Origin: JAWVYT01 sp964605205
Lineage (GTDB): Bacteria > Gemmatimonadota > Gemmatimonadetes > Longimicrobiales > RSA9
DNA: 38,822 nucleotides
Direction: 5' to 3'
Assembly: GCA_964605205.1 (NCBI GenBank)
Contig: CAZSBL010000015.1
Span: forward strand, 1-38,822
Made by a program: the position numbers and the translations under genes. Below, piece by piece: positions 7,966-15,453 of this stretch. Position 1 is the stretch's first letter. Every line of letters begins with the position of its first letter. The notes beneath the pieces are model-generated. The model ran no database searches and had not been told where the DNA came from. It saw only the letters and a list, made by a program, of their open reading frames with translations.

Positions 7966-8751
7966 ATGGATCCGTCGATTCGCACGGCGGCAACGGGGAT
8001 GGCGGCGCAGCAGCGCCGGGTGGAAGTGATCTCGAACAACCTGGCGAACGTGAATACCACGGCGTACAAGCGCAGCCGGGCCCATTTCGAGGATCTCCTG
8101 TACCAGACGGTGCAGGGGCCCGGGATCGGGGGTGCGGGCTACGGCACCACGAACCCGGTACAGGTGGGCCGCGGGACGCGGCTGGCGGCCGTGCAGCGGG
8201 TACAGGGGCAGGGCCCGCTGGAGAACACTGGTCGGCCGCTGGACCTTGCGGTGGAAGGCGACGGGTTCTTCCAGGTCCGGCTGCCGAACGGCGACACGGC
8301 GTACACGCGGGATGGGAGCTTCTCCATCTCCGCGGACGGGCTCCTGGTCACGCACAGCGGCTATGAGGTGGTCCCGGGGATCGTGGTCCCGGAGGACGCC
8401 ACGGCGCTGGGCATCTCGGCCACGGGGGTGGTCACGGCGCAGATGGCGTCGGCGGCCGATGTGGTGGAGCTGGGCCGGATCGAGCTGGCCCGCTTCGCGA
8501 ATCCGCCGGGGCTCGAGGCCATGGGGCAGAACCTCTACGCCGAGACCCCGGCCTCGGGCACCCCGATGTTCGGGTATGCCCAGGACGAGGGCTACGGCCG
8601 CGTCCTCCAGGGCCACCTCGAGGCGAGCAACGTGGAGATCGTCACGGAGATGGTCGACATGATCGCTGCGCTGCGGGCCTACGAGATCAACTCGAAGGCC
8701 GTCAAGGTCAGCGAGCAGATGTCGGAGACGGCCAACGCCATGGTCCGATGA
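7966..8751 (+). CDS. flgG: Flagellar distal rod protein FlgG
   Basis: The protein has 261 residues, the usual FlgG length. It begins MDPSIRTAATGMAAQQRRVE, followed by SNNLANVNTTAYKRSRAHFE, close to the FlgG consensus (M..aLwtaktGm.aqq....iaNNLANvnTtGFK). The core contains GRPLDLAVEGDGFFQVRLPN. The C-terminus contains LEASNVEIVTEMVDMIAALR and AYEINSKAV, the conserved FlgG end. FlgG forms the distal drive shaft inside the P and L rings. The ribosome site GGGAGG precedes the ATG. The stop overlaps flgA (ATGA). Confidence 0.95.
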   Translation: MDPSIRTAATGMAAQQRRVEVISNNLANVNTTAYKRSRAHFEDLLYQTVQGPGIGGAGYGTTNPVQVGRGTRLAAVQRVQGQGPLENTGRPLDLAVEGDGFFQVRLPNGDTAYTRDGSFSISADGLLVTHSGYEVVPGIVVPEDATALGISATGVVTAQMASAADVVELGRIELARFANPPGLEAMGQNLYAETPASGTPMFGYAQDEGYGRVLQGHLEASNVEIVTEMVDMIAALRAYEINSKAVKVSEQMSETANAMVR

Positions 8752-9473
8752 CCCGTCTTGCCACGCTCCTCATCCTGGCACTCGCCGCGCCGGGCGCGCT
8801 CCGGGCCCAGGACGCCCGTGGCGGCGTCCGCTCCGCGGCGGGCCCGGGCGAGTCGGCGGCGATGGCTCCGGCCGGGCGCCCGGGGGCTGAAGCAACCGGC
8901 CCCGCCACCGAGGCGGTGGCCGGCCTCGCCGCCGAACGGCTGGGCGTGAAGCGAGAAGACGTGGTGGTGGAGTGGTCCGGCGACGTGGGGACCCCGAGCG
9001 CCGTGCGGCTCCTGGGCTCCGGCGCCGGCGGCGCGTTCGTGGCGGAGCTCACGGTGGCGGGCCGTATGGTCCGGCGCCGGGTGCGGGTGGGTGTGAGGGC
9101 GGCGGTGGCCGTGGCCGGCCGGGACCTGGCCCGTGGCGAGACCCTCGCCCCGGCCGACCTGGCGTGGCGAGACACCGTGCTCTGGGGCGACCGCCCGGGG
9201 CCAGTGCCGCGGCCGGGTTGGGTGGTCAACCGACGCCTCGCCGCGGGAACCGTGCTGGCGCCTCCGGCCGTGTCCCCGCCCACGGTTGTCGAGGCGGGCC
9301 GGGCCGTGACGCTGGTGTGGCGTGGCGGCGGGCTGGAGGTCACGACGCGGGCCGTGGCGGCGGGCAGCGCCGCGGTGGGAGAGCGGGTGGCGGTACGAAC
9401 GGAATCCGGCCGGCGGCTCTGGGGCATTGCCGAGGGCGCCGACCGGGTACACATCGAAGGGAGCGACCGATGA
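8748..9473 (+). CDS. flgA: P-ring assembly chaperone FlgA
   Basis: This 241-residue exported protein has a signal peptide of about 20 residues (LATLLILALAAPGALRAQ). A low-complexity Ala/Gly/Pro segment follows to about residue 55. The C-terminal half is a SAF-type domain: VAVAGRDLARGETLAPADLA, then VVNRRLAAGTVL and a closing VRTESGRRLWGI strand, the FlgA pattern (ar.l..G..l...Dl....). FlgA is the periplasmic chaperone for FlgI in P-ring assembly. The location directly before flgH and flgI fits. It overlaps flgG and flgH by 4 bases each. Confidence 0.9.
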   Translation: MTRLATLLILALAAPGALRAQDARGGVRSAAGPGESAAMAPAGRPGAEATGPATEAVAGLAAERLGVKREDVVVEWSGDVGTPSAVRLLGSGAGGAFVAELTVAGRMVRRRVRVGVRAAVAVAGRDLARGETLAPADLAWRDTVLWGDRPGPVPRPGWVVNRRLAAGTVLAPPAVSPPTVVEAGRAVTLVWRGGGLEVTTRAVAAGSAAVGERVAVRTESGRRLWGIAEGADRVHIEGSDR

Positions 9474-10051
9474 CGGGCAGGATGAAGGCACCGCTGGTGC
9501 GGCGGCTGGCGGCCACGGCACTGCTCCTGGCGTCGCCGCTGGCGGCCCAGGCGCCCCGATCGTGGACCATGGACCGTCGGCACTTCGAGGTCGGCGACGT
9601 GATCTCCGTGCTCCTGGACGAGTACACGCTGGCCTCGGCCAACCGCAATGACATGGCCGAGGAGCAGCGCACGGGCAGCCTGGAAGGGAGCGCGTCGTAC
9701 GACGGTACCGTGCTGGGCCGCGCCGGGCTGGAGACCGACCGGGGCGCCCGCTCACGGGACCGGGGCGAGAGTGTCCGGCGGGACCGGCTGGCTGGCGAGA
9801 TGACCGTCCGGGTGGTGGAGGTCGACGATCGGGGTCTGCTCCGGGTCGAGGGCACGAAGCGGGTCACGGTGGATCGCCACCAGCAGGAGATGACGCTGAC
9901 GGGGTGGGTCCGGCCCGAGGACGTGCCGGCCCACAACGTCATGGAGTCGTGGCGCATCGCGGATGCCACCATCGAGTACACCTCCACGGGGGACCTGGGG
10001 AAGCCGAAGAAGGGGCTGATCTCCCGGATCCTCGGGTGGATCTGGCCGTGA
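9470..10051 (+). CDS. flgH: Flagellar L-ring protein FlgH
   Basis: This 193-residue exported protein contains the FlgH motifs FEVGDVISVLLDEYTLASAN and, after a variable middle, EMTVRVVEVDDRGLLRVEGTK, plus the terminal LTGWVRPEDVPAHNVMESWRIADATIEYTSTG-type pattern (G.VRP.D....N.v.S..iad..i.y.G.G). FlgH forms the outer-membrane L ring. Most FlgH proteins are lipoproteins, but here the signal peptide reads LLLASPLAAQA, with no lipobox cysteine, so signal peptidase I processing is predicted. The start overlaps the flgA stop in an ATGA. Confidence 0.92.
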   Translation: MTGRMKAPLVRRLAATALLLASPLAAQAPRSWTMDRRHFEVGDVISVLLDEYTLASANRNDMAEEQRTGSLEGSASYDGTVLGRAGLETDRGARSRDRGESVRRDRLAGEMTVRVVEVDDRGLLRVEGTKRVTVDRHQQEMTLTGWVRPEDVPAHNVMESWRIADATIEYTSTGDLGKPKKGLISRILGWIWP

Positions 10052-10059
10052 GGGCGGGC

Positions 10060-11136
10060 ATGGCGACGACGGCGCGGCTCCGGCCGCGGACACGCCCGGC
10101 CCTCGCGGCCGCCGCCCGGCTCCTCGTGCTCGTGGCTCTCGGCGCCGCGGCGATGCCCCGGCCCGCCGACGCCCAGGAGGCCCGGATCCGGGACCTGGTC
10201 AGCATCGAGCGAGACGTACCGGTCCGGCTCATGGGCTACGGTCTGGTGGTGGGGCTCGACGGGACCGGAGACCGGGCCATGGGCAGCCGCGGATCGCCCC
10301 ACACGGTCCGGTCCGTGACCAACCTTCTGAGCCGGTTCGGGATCCAGGTCCCGGCCGAGCTGATGCGGACCCGGAACGTGGCGGCGGTCCTGGTGACGGC
10401 GGAGATCTCGCCGTACCTGCGTCCTGGCGGCCGGTTCGAGGTGAACGTGGCCTCCGTGGGCGACGCCCTCTCGCTCCGGGGCGGCCAGCTCTGGTCCACG
10501 CCGCTCCTGACGGGCCCCGGCGCGTCGCCCGTGGCCTCCGCCCAGGGCTCCATCGCGCTCGCCGAGGGCACCGCGGTCCGTGGACAGTACCGGATCGAGA
10601 CTTCCGGGACGGTCCCCGCCGGCGGGCTCATCGAGGCGGCCGTGGCGGCGCCCGGCGGGTTCCAGGGGCCGGTCCGGCTCCTGCTCCGCAGCCCGGACCT
10701 CGGCACGGCGGTCCGAATGGCCGAGGTGGTGAACGCCGAGTACGGGCAGGCGGCCACCGTGGAGGACCCGGGCTCCATCCTCCTTGAGCCGCCGGCCGGG
10801 ACACCCATGCCGGTCTTCCTCCAGGAACTCTCGGCCCTGACCTTGGAGCCCGGCCGCGAGGCCCGTATCGTCATCGACGCCCGAGACGGCACCGTCGTCG
10901 CCAGTGGGGGCCTCACGGTGGGCGAGGCGGTGGTGAGCCACGGCACGCTGACCGTGGCCATCGGCGGCACCGTGGAGGAGGATCTGCCCGGGAGCGTGCG
11001 CGTTCCCGCCGGCACCTCGGTCCAGGACGTGGCCACCGCGCTCCACGCCGTGGCCGCCACGCCCGACGCCATCGCGGCCATCTTCCGGTCCCTCCGGGAG
11101 GTCGGCGCGATCCGGGCCGCGCTGGTGGTCCGGTGA
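10060..11136 (+). CDS. flgI: Flagellar P-ring protein FlgI
   Basis: The protein has 358 residues, typical for FlgI. After a twin-arginine-free signal peptide (about residues 12-35) it continues ARIRDLVSIERDVPVRLMGY and GLVVGLDGTGDR, the strongly conserved FlgI start (riKDiasieGvR.NqLiGYGLVVGLnGTGD). RTRNVAAVLVTAEISPYLRP and FEVNVASVGDALSLRGG are further family blocks. The C-terminus has GTSVQDVATALHAVAATPDA. FlgI builds the peptidoglycan-level P ring. A GTG at 10048 overlapping the flgH stop is an alternative start and would add four residues. The stop overlaps flgJ (GTGA). Confidence 0.94.
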   Translation: MATTARLRPRTRPALAAAARLLVLVALGAAAMPRPADAQEARIRDLVSIERDVPVRLMGYGLVVGLDGTGDRAMGSRGSPHTVRSVTNLLSRFGIQVPAELMRTRNVAAVLVTAEISPYLRPGGRFEVNVASVGDALSLRGGQLWSTPLLTGPGASPVASAQGSIALAEGTAVRGQYRIETSGTVPAGGLIEAAVAAPGGFQGPVRLLLRSPDLGTAVRMAEVVNAEYGQAATVEDPGSILLEPPAGTPMPVFLQELSALTLEPGREARIVIDARDGTVVASGGLTVGEAVVSHGTLTVAIGGTVEEDLPGSVRVPAGTSVQDVATALHAVAATPDAIAAIFRSLREVGAIRAALVVR

Positions 11137-11543
11137 GTGTCGGCGACATGGGCCCCGGGATCGGACCGGGCCGACCGACTTCCGCGGCGCCCGTATCCGC
11201 CGGCGCGAACCGAGCCACGGCCGGGGACGCCGCCCCCGCGAAGAGCGCCGGTAAAGGTGAGCCGGCCGGCGCCGATCTTTCCCGTGCGGGCAACGGGGCG
11301 GAGAACGAGCGGCTGCGGGCCGCGACCCGGGACTTCGAGGCGGTGTTCATCCAGCAGATGCTGAGCGTGATGCGCGAAACGGTACCCGATGGCGGGCTCC
11401 TGGACGGCGGGCAATCGGAGGAGATCTTCTCGAGCCTGCTGGACGAGCACCTGGCCGGGCTCTCGGTCGGGCTCTCGGTCGGGGAAGGCCGCGGAGGGCT
11501 GGCCGACGCCCTGTACCGGCATTTCGTGGAGTCGGCGCCATGA
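11133..11543 (+). CDS. flgJ: Rod-binding protein, FlgJ N-terminal type
   Basis: This 136-residue protein carries a single rod-binding domain: RAATRDFEAVFIQQMLSVMR followed by GGQSEEIFSSLLDEHLAGLS, matching the FlgJ N-terminal pattern (..a..FEa.fl..mlk.Mr.......l......e.f..mlde.la). There is no muramidase domain, as in many lineages where the peptidoglycan hydrolase is separate. It presumably acts as the rod cap. The first 45 residues are Ala/Gly/Pro-rich and probably disordered. The GTG start overlaps the flgI stop, and the stop overlaps flgN. Confidence 0.85.
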   Translation: MSVGDMGPGIGPGRPTSAAPVSAGANRATAGDAAPAKSAGKGEPAGADLSRAGNGAENERLRAATRDFEAVFIQQMLSVMRETVPDGGLLDGGQSEEIFSSLLDEHLAGLSVGLSVGEGRGGLADALYRHFVESAP

Positions 11544-12049
11544 GCGTGGCGCAGATGGCCCCTGACGTGAGGGAGCGGACGCTGGCCTCGCTGGCCGAGT
11601 CGCTGGACGGGGAGGCCCGGCTCCTAAGGCAGCTGGCGGGGGTGCTCCAGGACCAGCGCGAAGGGGTGGGCGAGGATGACGTGGAGAAGGTCGATGACTC
11701 GGTGCAGGCCGCGCACCGGATCATGCAGACGCTGGGCGAGGCGCGTCGTCGTCGGGAGACGCTGGTCCATCTCCTTACGGACCGGCGGGACGTGCGGCTC
11801 AGCGCGCTGCCGGAGGTCCTCGGCTCCCAGATCACCGACGAGCTGGCCCGCTGCCGGGATGAGCTCGATACGGTGGCCCGGCGGGTCTCCGCCGAGGTCA
11901 CGCTGACCCGTACGGTCCTGACGGAAGCCATCGAGCTGAACGGGCGCTACGTGAAGCGGCTGCTCGGCCAGAGCCCCGCCGCGTACGGCGGCGATGGCCG
12001 TTCCAACGACGGGGGCTTGAGCCCCGCACTGATCAACCGGAAGGTGTAG
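11540..12049 (+). CDS. flgN: Flagellar export chaperone FlgN
   Basis: This 169-residue, mostly helical, charged protein lies directly before flgK. FlgN is the cytosolic chaperone for FlgK and FlgL. The first helix pattern (LAESLDGEARLLRQLAGVLQ, then QREGVGEDDVEKVDD) follows the FlgN layout (L...l..e......l..lL..e...l...d...l). The tail AYGGDGRSNDGGLSPALINR ends with ALINRKV, comparable to the exposed FlgN C-terminus that contacts its clients. Sequence similarity is weak, as usual for this family. Position gives most of the support. Confidence 0.82.
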   Translation: MSVAQMAPDVRERTLASLAESLDGEARLLRQLAGVLQDQREGVGEDDVEKVDDSVQAAHRIMQTLGEARRRRETLVHLLTDRRDVRLSALPEVLGSQITDELARCRDELDTVARRVSAEVTLTRTVLTEAIELNGRYVKRLLGQSPAAYGGDGRSNDGGLSPALINRKV

Positions 12050-13423
12050 ATGTCGAGCATCGGCGGAATCCTGTCGGCTGCGGCCCGGGCGCTGGTCACG
12101 CACCAGAAGGCCATGGCCGTCACCACCCACAACATCAGCAACGCCGAGACCGAGGGCTACTCGAGGCAGCGGGCTGTGCTCGGGACGTCGGAGCCGATGA
12201 TCACGCCTGATGGCCTCATCGGGACGGGCGTCGAGCTGAAGGACATCGAGCGGATGCGCGATCCGCTCCTCGATGACATCTACCGGGGCGAGACCTCGAC
12301 CGCCTCGTTCCACGGCGAGCGAGCGGAGCAGCTAGGCCGCATCGAGCAGGTGTTCGGCGAGCCGTCCGACACCGGGCTCATGGCCGCCCTCGACGCCTTC
12401 TGGAATGCCTGGTCCGACCTGGCCACCGATCCGCTGAGCGATGCGGCCCGCTCCGTGGTCCGCGAGCGCGGACTCGCCCTCAGCGACCGGTTCTGGCAGC
12501 TCTCCGCCGGGCTCTCCGACATCAAGACGGCCGGCCACCACCGGGTGGACGGGCTGGTCGCCCGCACCAACGAGCTGGCGAGCCACATCGCCAGCCTGAA
12601 CGGCCGCATCGTCAGCGCCGAGGCCGGGGGCGCCCAGGCCGGAGACCTCCGGGACGCCCGCGACACCGCCCTCGACGAGCTGGGCGAGCTCGTGGACATC
12701 CAGGTGGTGGGGCGCGACAACGGCGGCATCGGCGTCTACATCGAGGGGCAGGCGCTGGTGGATGGAACCAGCACCCGCCCCCTCGTCCGGGCGACGGCCG
12801 GTGGCAGCACCGAGCTGCGCTTCGAGGGCCGCAGCACCCCGATCCGGGCGCCCGGCGGCAGGATCGGAGCGCTCATCGGCGTGATCGAGGATGAGCTCGC
12901 CGCCGCGCAGACCCAGCTCGACGGCCTCGCCGGCGACCTCGTGGCCAGGGTCAACGCGCTCCACCGGACCGGCGTCAACGCCAGCGGGGACACCGACATA
13001 CCGTTCTTCGACCCCGCCGGCACCACCGCGAACAACGTACGCCTCTCCGCCGAGGTGCAGGGCGACCCGGCGGCCATCGCCGCCGGGACCGGCGCCGCCG
13101 ACGGCAGCTACCAGGCCGGCGAGAACGACGTGGCGCTCGAGATCCAGCGGCTCCGCGACGTGCCCGCCGGCTCCGGCGTCCTGGCCGAGCGCTACACCGA
13201 GCTGGTGGCCCGAACCGGGTCGAAGGTGGCCTCGGCGGAGAGCTCCGCGGAGGTCCACGAGACGCTGGCCCGCCAGGCGGACACCCGCCGAAAGTCGGTG
13301 AGCGGCGTGTCCGTGGACGAGGAGCTCACCATCATGATCCGGCAGCAGGCCGCTTTCGGAGCCGCCGCTCGGATCGTGGGCCGGGCCGACGAGATGCTCC
13401 AGACGCTCCTCGGGATGGTCTAG
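12050..13423 (+). CDS. flgK: Hook-filament junction protein FlgK (HAP1)
   Basis: The protein has 457 residues and begins SSIGGILSAAARALVTHQKA, followed by TTHNISNAETEGYSRQRAVL, which is the FlgK signature (i.....al...q.al...shNIANanTpGYsRQ). The C-terminus has VSGVSVDEELTIMIRQQAAF and ends ADEMLQTLLGMV, like other FlgK proteins. It joins the hook to the filament. It starts one base after the flgN stop, consistent with the chaperone-client pair. The usual next gene flgL is absent, and csrA follows with a one-base overlap. Confidence 0.94.
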   Translation: MSSIGGILSAAARALVTHQKAMAVTTHNISNAETEGYSRQRAVLGTSEPMITPDGLIGTGVELKDIERMRDPLLDDIYRGETSTASFHGERAEQLGRIEQVFGEPSDTGLMAALDAFWNAWSDLATDPLSDAARSVVRERGLALSDRFWQLSAGLSDIKTAGHHRVDGLVARTNELASHIASLNGRIVSAEAGGAQAGDLRDARDTALDELGELVDIQVVGRDNGGIGVYIEGQALVDGTSTRPLVRATAGGSTELRFEGRSTPIRAPGGRIGALIGVIEDELAAAQTQLDGLAGDLVARVNALHRTGVNASGDTDIPFFDPAGTTANNVRLSAEVQGDPAAIAAGTGAADGSYQAGENDVALEIQRLRDVPAGSGVLAERYTELVARTGSKVASAESSAEVHETLARQADTRRKSVSGVSVDEELTIMIRQQAAFGAAARIVGRADEMLQTLLGMV

Positions 13424-13653
13424 TGCTCATCCTCGGTCGCAGGCCCGGTGACGCCATCGTCATCGACGGCGGGATCCGCATCATGGTCCTGGCCGTCGAC
13501 GGCGGCACCGTGCGCCTGGGGATCGAGGCGCCCGACGCCGTGGGAATCGTCCGCGAGGAGATCGTCACCGAGATCACCCACGAGAACCGCCGGGCCACCG
13601 TCCAAACCGCCGGCGCCTGGGCCGCCAAGCTGCCCGTCAAGCTGAACGAGTAA
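13423..13653 (+). CDS. csrA: Carbon storage/translation regulator CsrA
   Basis: This 76-residue protein begins LILGRRPGDAIVIDGGIRIM from a GTG start. It matches CsrA (MLiLtRk.gE.i.Ig..I.i.v), and continues VRLGIEAPDAVGIVREEIVT (vrlGi.AP..v.V.R.Ei...i). Strand beta-5 with the R of VRE and the helix are present. The extra C-terminal tail of about 20 residues is unusual but not unique. CsrA dimers bind A(N)GGA motifs in mRNA leaders and block translation. A flagellar-operon location and CsrA-like sites in the fliC leader (17319-17365) suggest flagellin as a target. No fliW is seen. Confidence 0.95.
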   Translation: MLILGRRPGDAIVIDGGIRIMVLAVDGGTVRLGIEAPDAVGIVREEIVTEITHENRRATVQTAGAWAAKLPVKLNE

Positions 13654-13665
13654 CCAACCCGCCAT

Positions 13666-13692
13666 TCCAGTTTGCGGGACCCCCGTCGATAC
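13666..13692 (+). promoter_or_regulatory. Sigma-28-type promoter for motA-motB
   Basis: TCCAGTTT (13666-13673), an 11-base spacer and GTCGATAC (13685-13692) fit the FliA consensus TAAAGTTT-N11-GCCGATAA at the correct spacing. The site lies between the csrA stop and the motA start, about 50 bases before motA. It is the weakest -35 of the six sigma-28 sites in the window. The same stretch carries a short CCCGC/GCGGG inverted repeat that could end the csrA transcript. Confidence 0.6.
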
Positions 13693-13741
13693 TGGTCCAT
13701 CGTATCGGTGATCGCAGCACTGAGATGAGGACGGGGGCGCC

Positions 13742-14596
13742 TTGTTCACACTGGTCGGGTTCGCTGTCGTATTCGGCAGCATCATCCTGGGCTACACCAT
13801 GCACGGGGGCAACCTCATGGTCCTCATGCAGACCTCCGAGTTCATCATCATCGGCGGTGCCGGCCTCGGGGCGATGCTCATCAGCAGCGGGCCGGGGGGC
13901 CTGGTCCGGACCATGAAGGAGGTCCTGGGGCTCATGAAGCCGAGCCCGTACACCCGGAAGGCGTACGAAGAGCTCCTCCAGGTTCTCTACGACCTCTTCT
14001 ACGCCGCCAAGCGAGACGGGCTGGTGGGGATCGAAGAGCACATCGAGGAGCCAGAAAAGAGCGAGCTGTTCAACAAGTATCCCTCGGTCCAGAGGCAGCA
14101 CCATGCCGTCAGCTTCCTCGCCGACACCATGAAGGTCCTCCTCACCGGCGCAGTGGCCGACCACCACCTGGCGGAGATTCTCGACCTCGATATGGAGACC
14201 CAGCACGAAGCCGCCATGAAGTCTTCGGTGGACCTGGCCACCGTGGGGGACGCCATGCCGGGCTTCGGGATCGTCGCCGCCGTGCTCGGTGTGATCATCA
14301 CCATGGGCAAGATCGGCGGCGCGGCCTCCGAGGTCGGCTACGCCATCGCCGCCGCCCTCGTGGGCACCTTCCTCGGGATCCTCCTGGCCTACGGTGTCTT
14401 CGGACCGCTGAGCCAGGCGCTGGCGGCCCGGGTGGCCGCCGAGGAGTCGTACATGGGCGTGATCCGGACGGCGCTGCTCAGCTTCGCCCGGGGCGACCCG
14501 CCCATCACGTCCGTGGAGTTCGCCCGGCGCAACATCGAGCCCGAAGACCGGCCGACCTTCGCCGAGCTGGAGAACATGACCCGGAGGAAGGGCTAG
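13742..14596 (+). CDS. motA: Flagellar motor stator protein MotA
   Basis: The protein has 284 residues, the usual MotA size. It has four transmembrane segments: two near the N-terminus (LVGFAVVFGSIILGYTM and EFIIIGGAGLGAMLIS) and two at about residues 170-220. The conserved block GDAMPGFGIVAAVLGVIITM and the GTFLGILLAYGVFGPLSQAL region correspond to TM3-TM4 of MotA with its Pro residues. The charged cytoplasmic loop (about 60-160) contacts the switch complex. The start is a TTG at 13742 (TTC ACA CTG next), preceded by GAGGACGGGGG. No closer ATG exists before the conserved first helix. Confidence 0.94.
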   Translation: MFTLVGFAVVFGSIILGYTMHGGNLMVLMQTSEFIIIGGAGLGAMLISSGPGGLVRTMKEVLGLMKPSPYTRKAYEELLQVLYDLFYAAKRDGLVGIEEHIEEPEKSELFNKYPSVQRQHHAVSFLADTMKVLLTGAVADHHLAEILDLDMETQHEAAMKSSVDLATVGDAMPGFGIVAAVLGVIITMGKIGGAASEVGYAIAAALVGTFLGILLAYGVFGPLSQALAARVAAEESYMGVIRTALLSFARGDPPITSVEFARRNIEPEDRPTFAELENMTRRKG

Positions 14597-14598
14597 CC

Positions 14599-15453
14599 AT
14601 GACGGAGAAGAAGCCGGAGCAGACGGTCATCCGGGTCGTCAAGAGGAAGAAGGGACACGGCGGCCATCACGGCGGGTCCTGGAAGGTGGCGTACGCCGAT
14701 TTCGTCACCGCCATGATGGCCTTCTTCCTGGTCATGTGGATCATGGGGATGGAGCAGAACGTGAAGGACATGGTCCAGGGCTATTTCAACAACCCCATCG
14801 GGTTCAAGAAGGCCCAGTCGGCGGGGAAGAACTTCATGTCGGTGGCCAACTCGCCCACGAACATGAACGTGGAGCGGGTCATCCTGATGTCGCGGGAGGA
14901 GCAGGAGCGACAGTTCCGGGAGGTACGCCGCCAGATCCTGGCCGAGCTCGAGAGGGAAGAGGAGCTCGCCGGCCTCGCCGACCAGATCGAGATCCTGATC
15001 ACCGATGAAGGACTGCGGATCGAGCTCGTGGAAGACGCCGGCGGTGAAACCTTCTTCCCGTTCTCCTCCGCCCGGCTCAAGCCGTCGGCCGACCGGCTGA
15101 TCCGGGTGCTGGCGCCGGAGCTCGACGCCCTTGAGAACGGGATCATCCTCGAGGGCCATACCGACGCGGTACCGTACGGCCGGCGGTCTTATTCAAACTG
15201 GGACCTGTCCACCGACCGGGCCCACGCGGCCCGCAGGGCCCTCGAGGAACAGGGGTACCGGGGCGCCAAGGTGCTGGAGGTCCGCGGCTACGCCGACCGC
15301 CACCCTCGGATCCCGGCCGATCCGTACGACCCGCGCAACCGCCGCATCAGCATGCTGCTCCCGTACCGGATGGCGGAGGCCCCGTCCATCCAGGTCGGAC
15401 AGCCCGCTGCCGGCGGCGAGCCCATGACCATCAGCTACGAGGGGGAGGAATGA
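14599..15453 (+). CDS. motB: Flagellar motor stator protein MotB
   Basis: This 284-residue protein has one transmembrane helix, VAYADFVTAMMAFFLVMWIM, with the ion-binding Asp in YADF. This is the proton-type MotB motif (vAYADFmTAMMAFFLvMWL). A plug-like amphipathic segment follows, then an OmpA-type peptidoglycan-binding domain at about residues 135-265 with the motifs LEGHTDAVPY, NWDLSTDRA and RNRRISMLL. It anchors MotA to the cell wall. It starts 2 bases after the motA stop, and its stop overlaps the next gene by 4 bases. Confidence 0.95.
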   Translation: MTEKKPEQTVIRVVKRKKGHGGHHGGSWKVAYADFVTAMMAFFLVMWIMGMEQNVKDMVQGYFNNPIGFKKAQSAGKNFMSVANSPTNMNVERVILMSREEQERQFREVRRQILAELEREEELAGLADQIEILITDEGLRIELVEDAGGETFFPFSSARLKPSADRLIRVLAPELDALENGIILEGHTDAVPYGRRSYSNWDLSTDRAHAARRALEEQGYRGAKVLEVRGYADRHPRIPADPYDPRNRRISMLLPYRMAEAPSIQVGQPAAGGEPMTISYEGEE

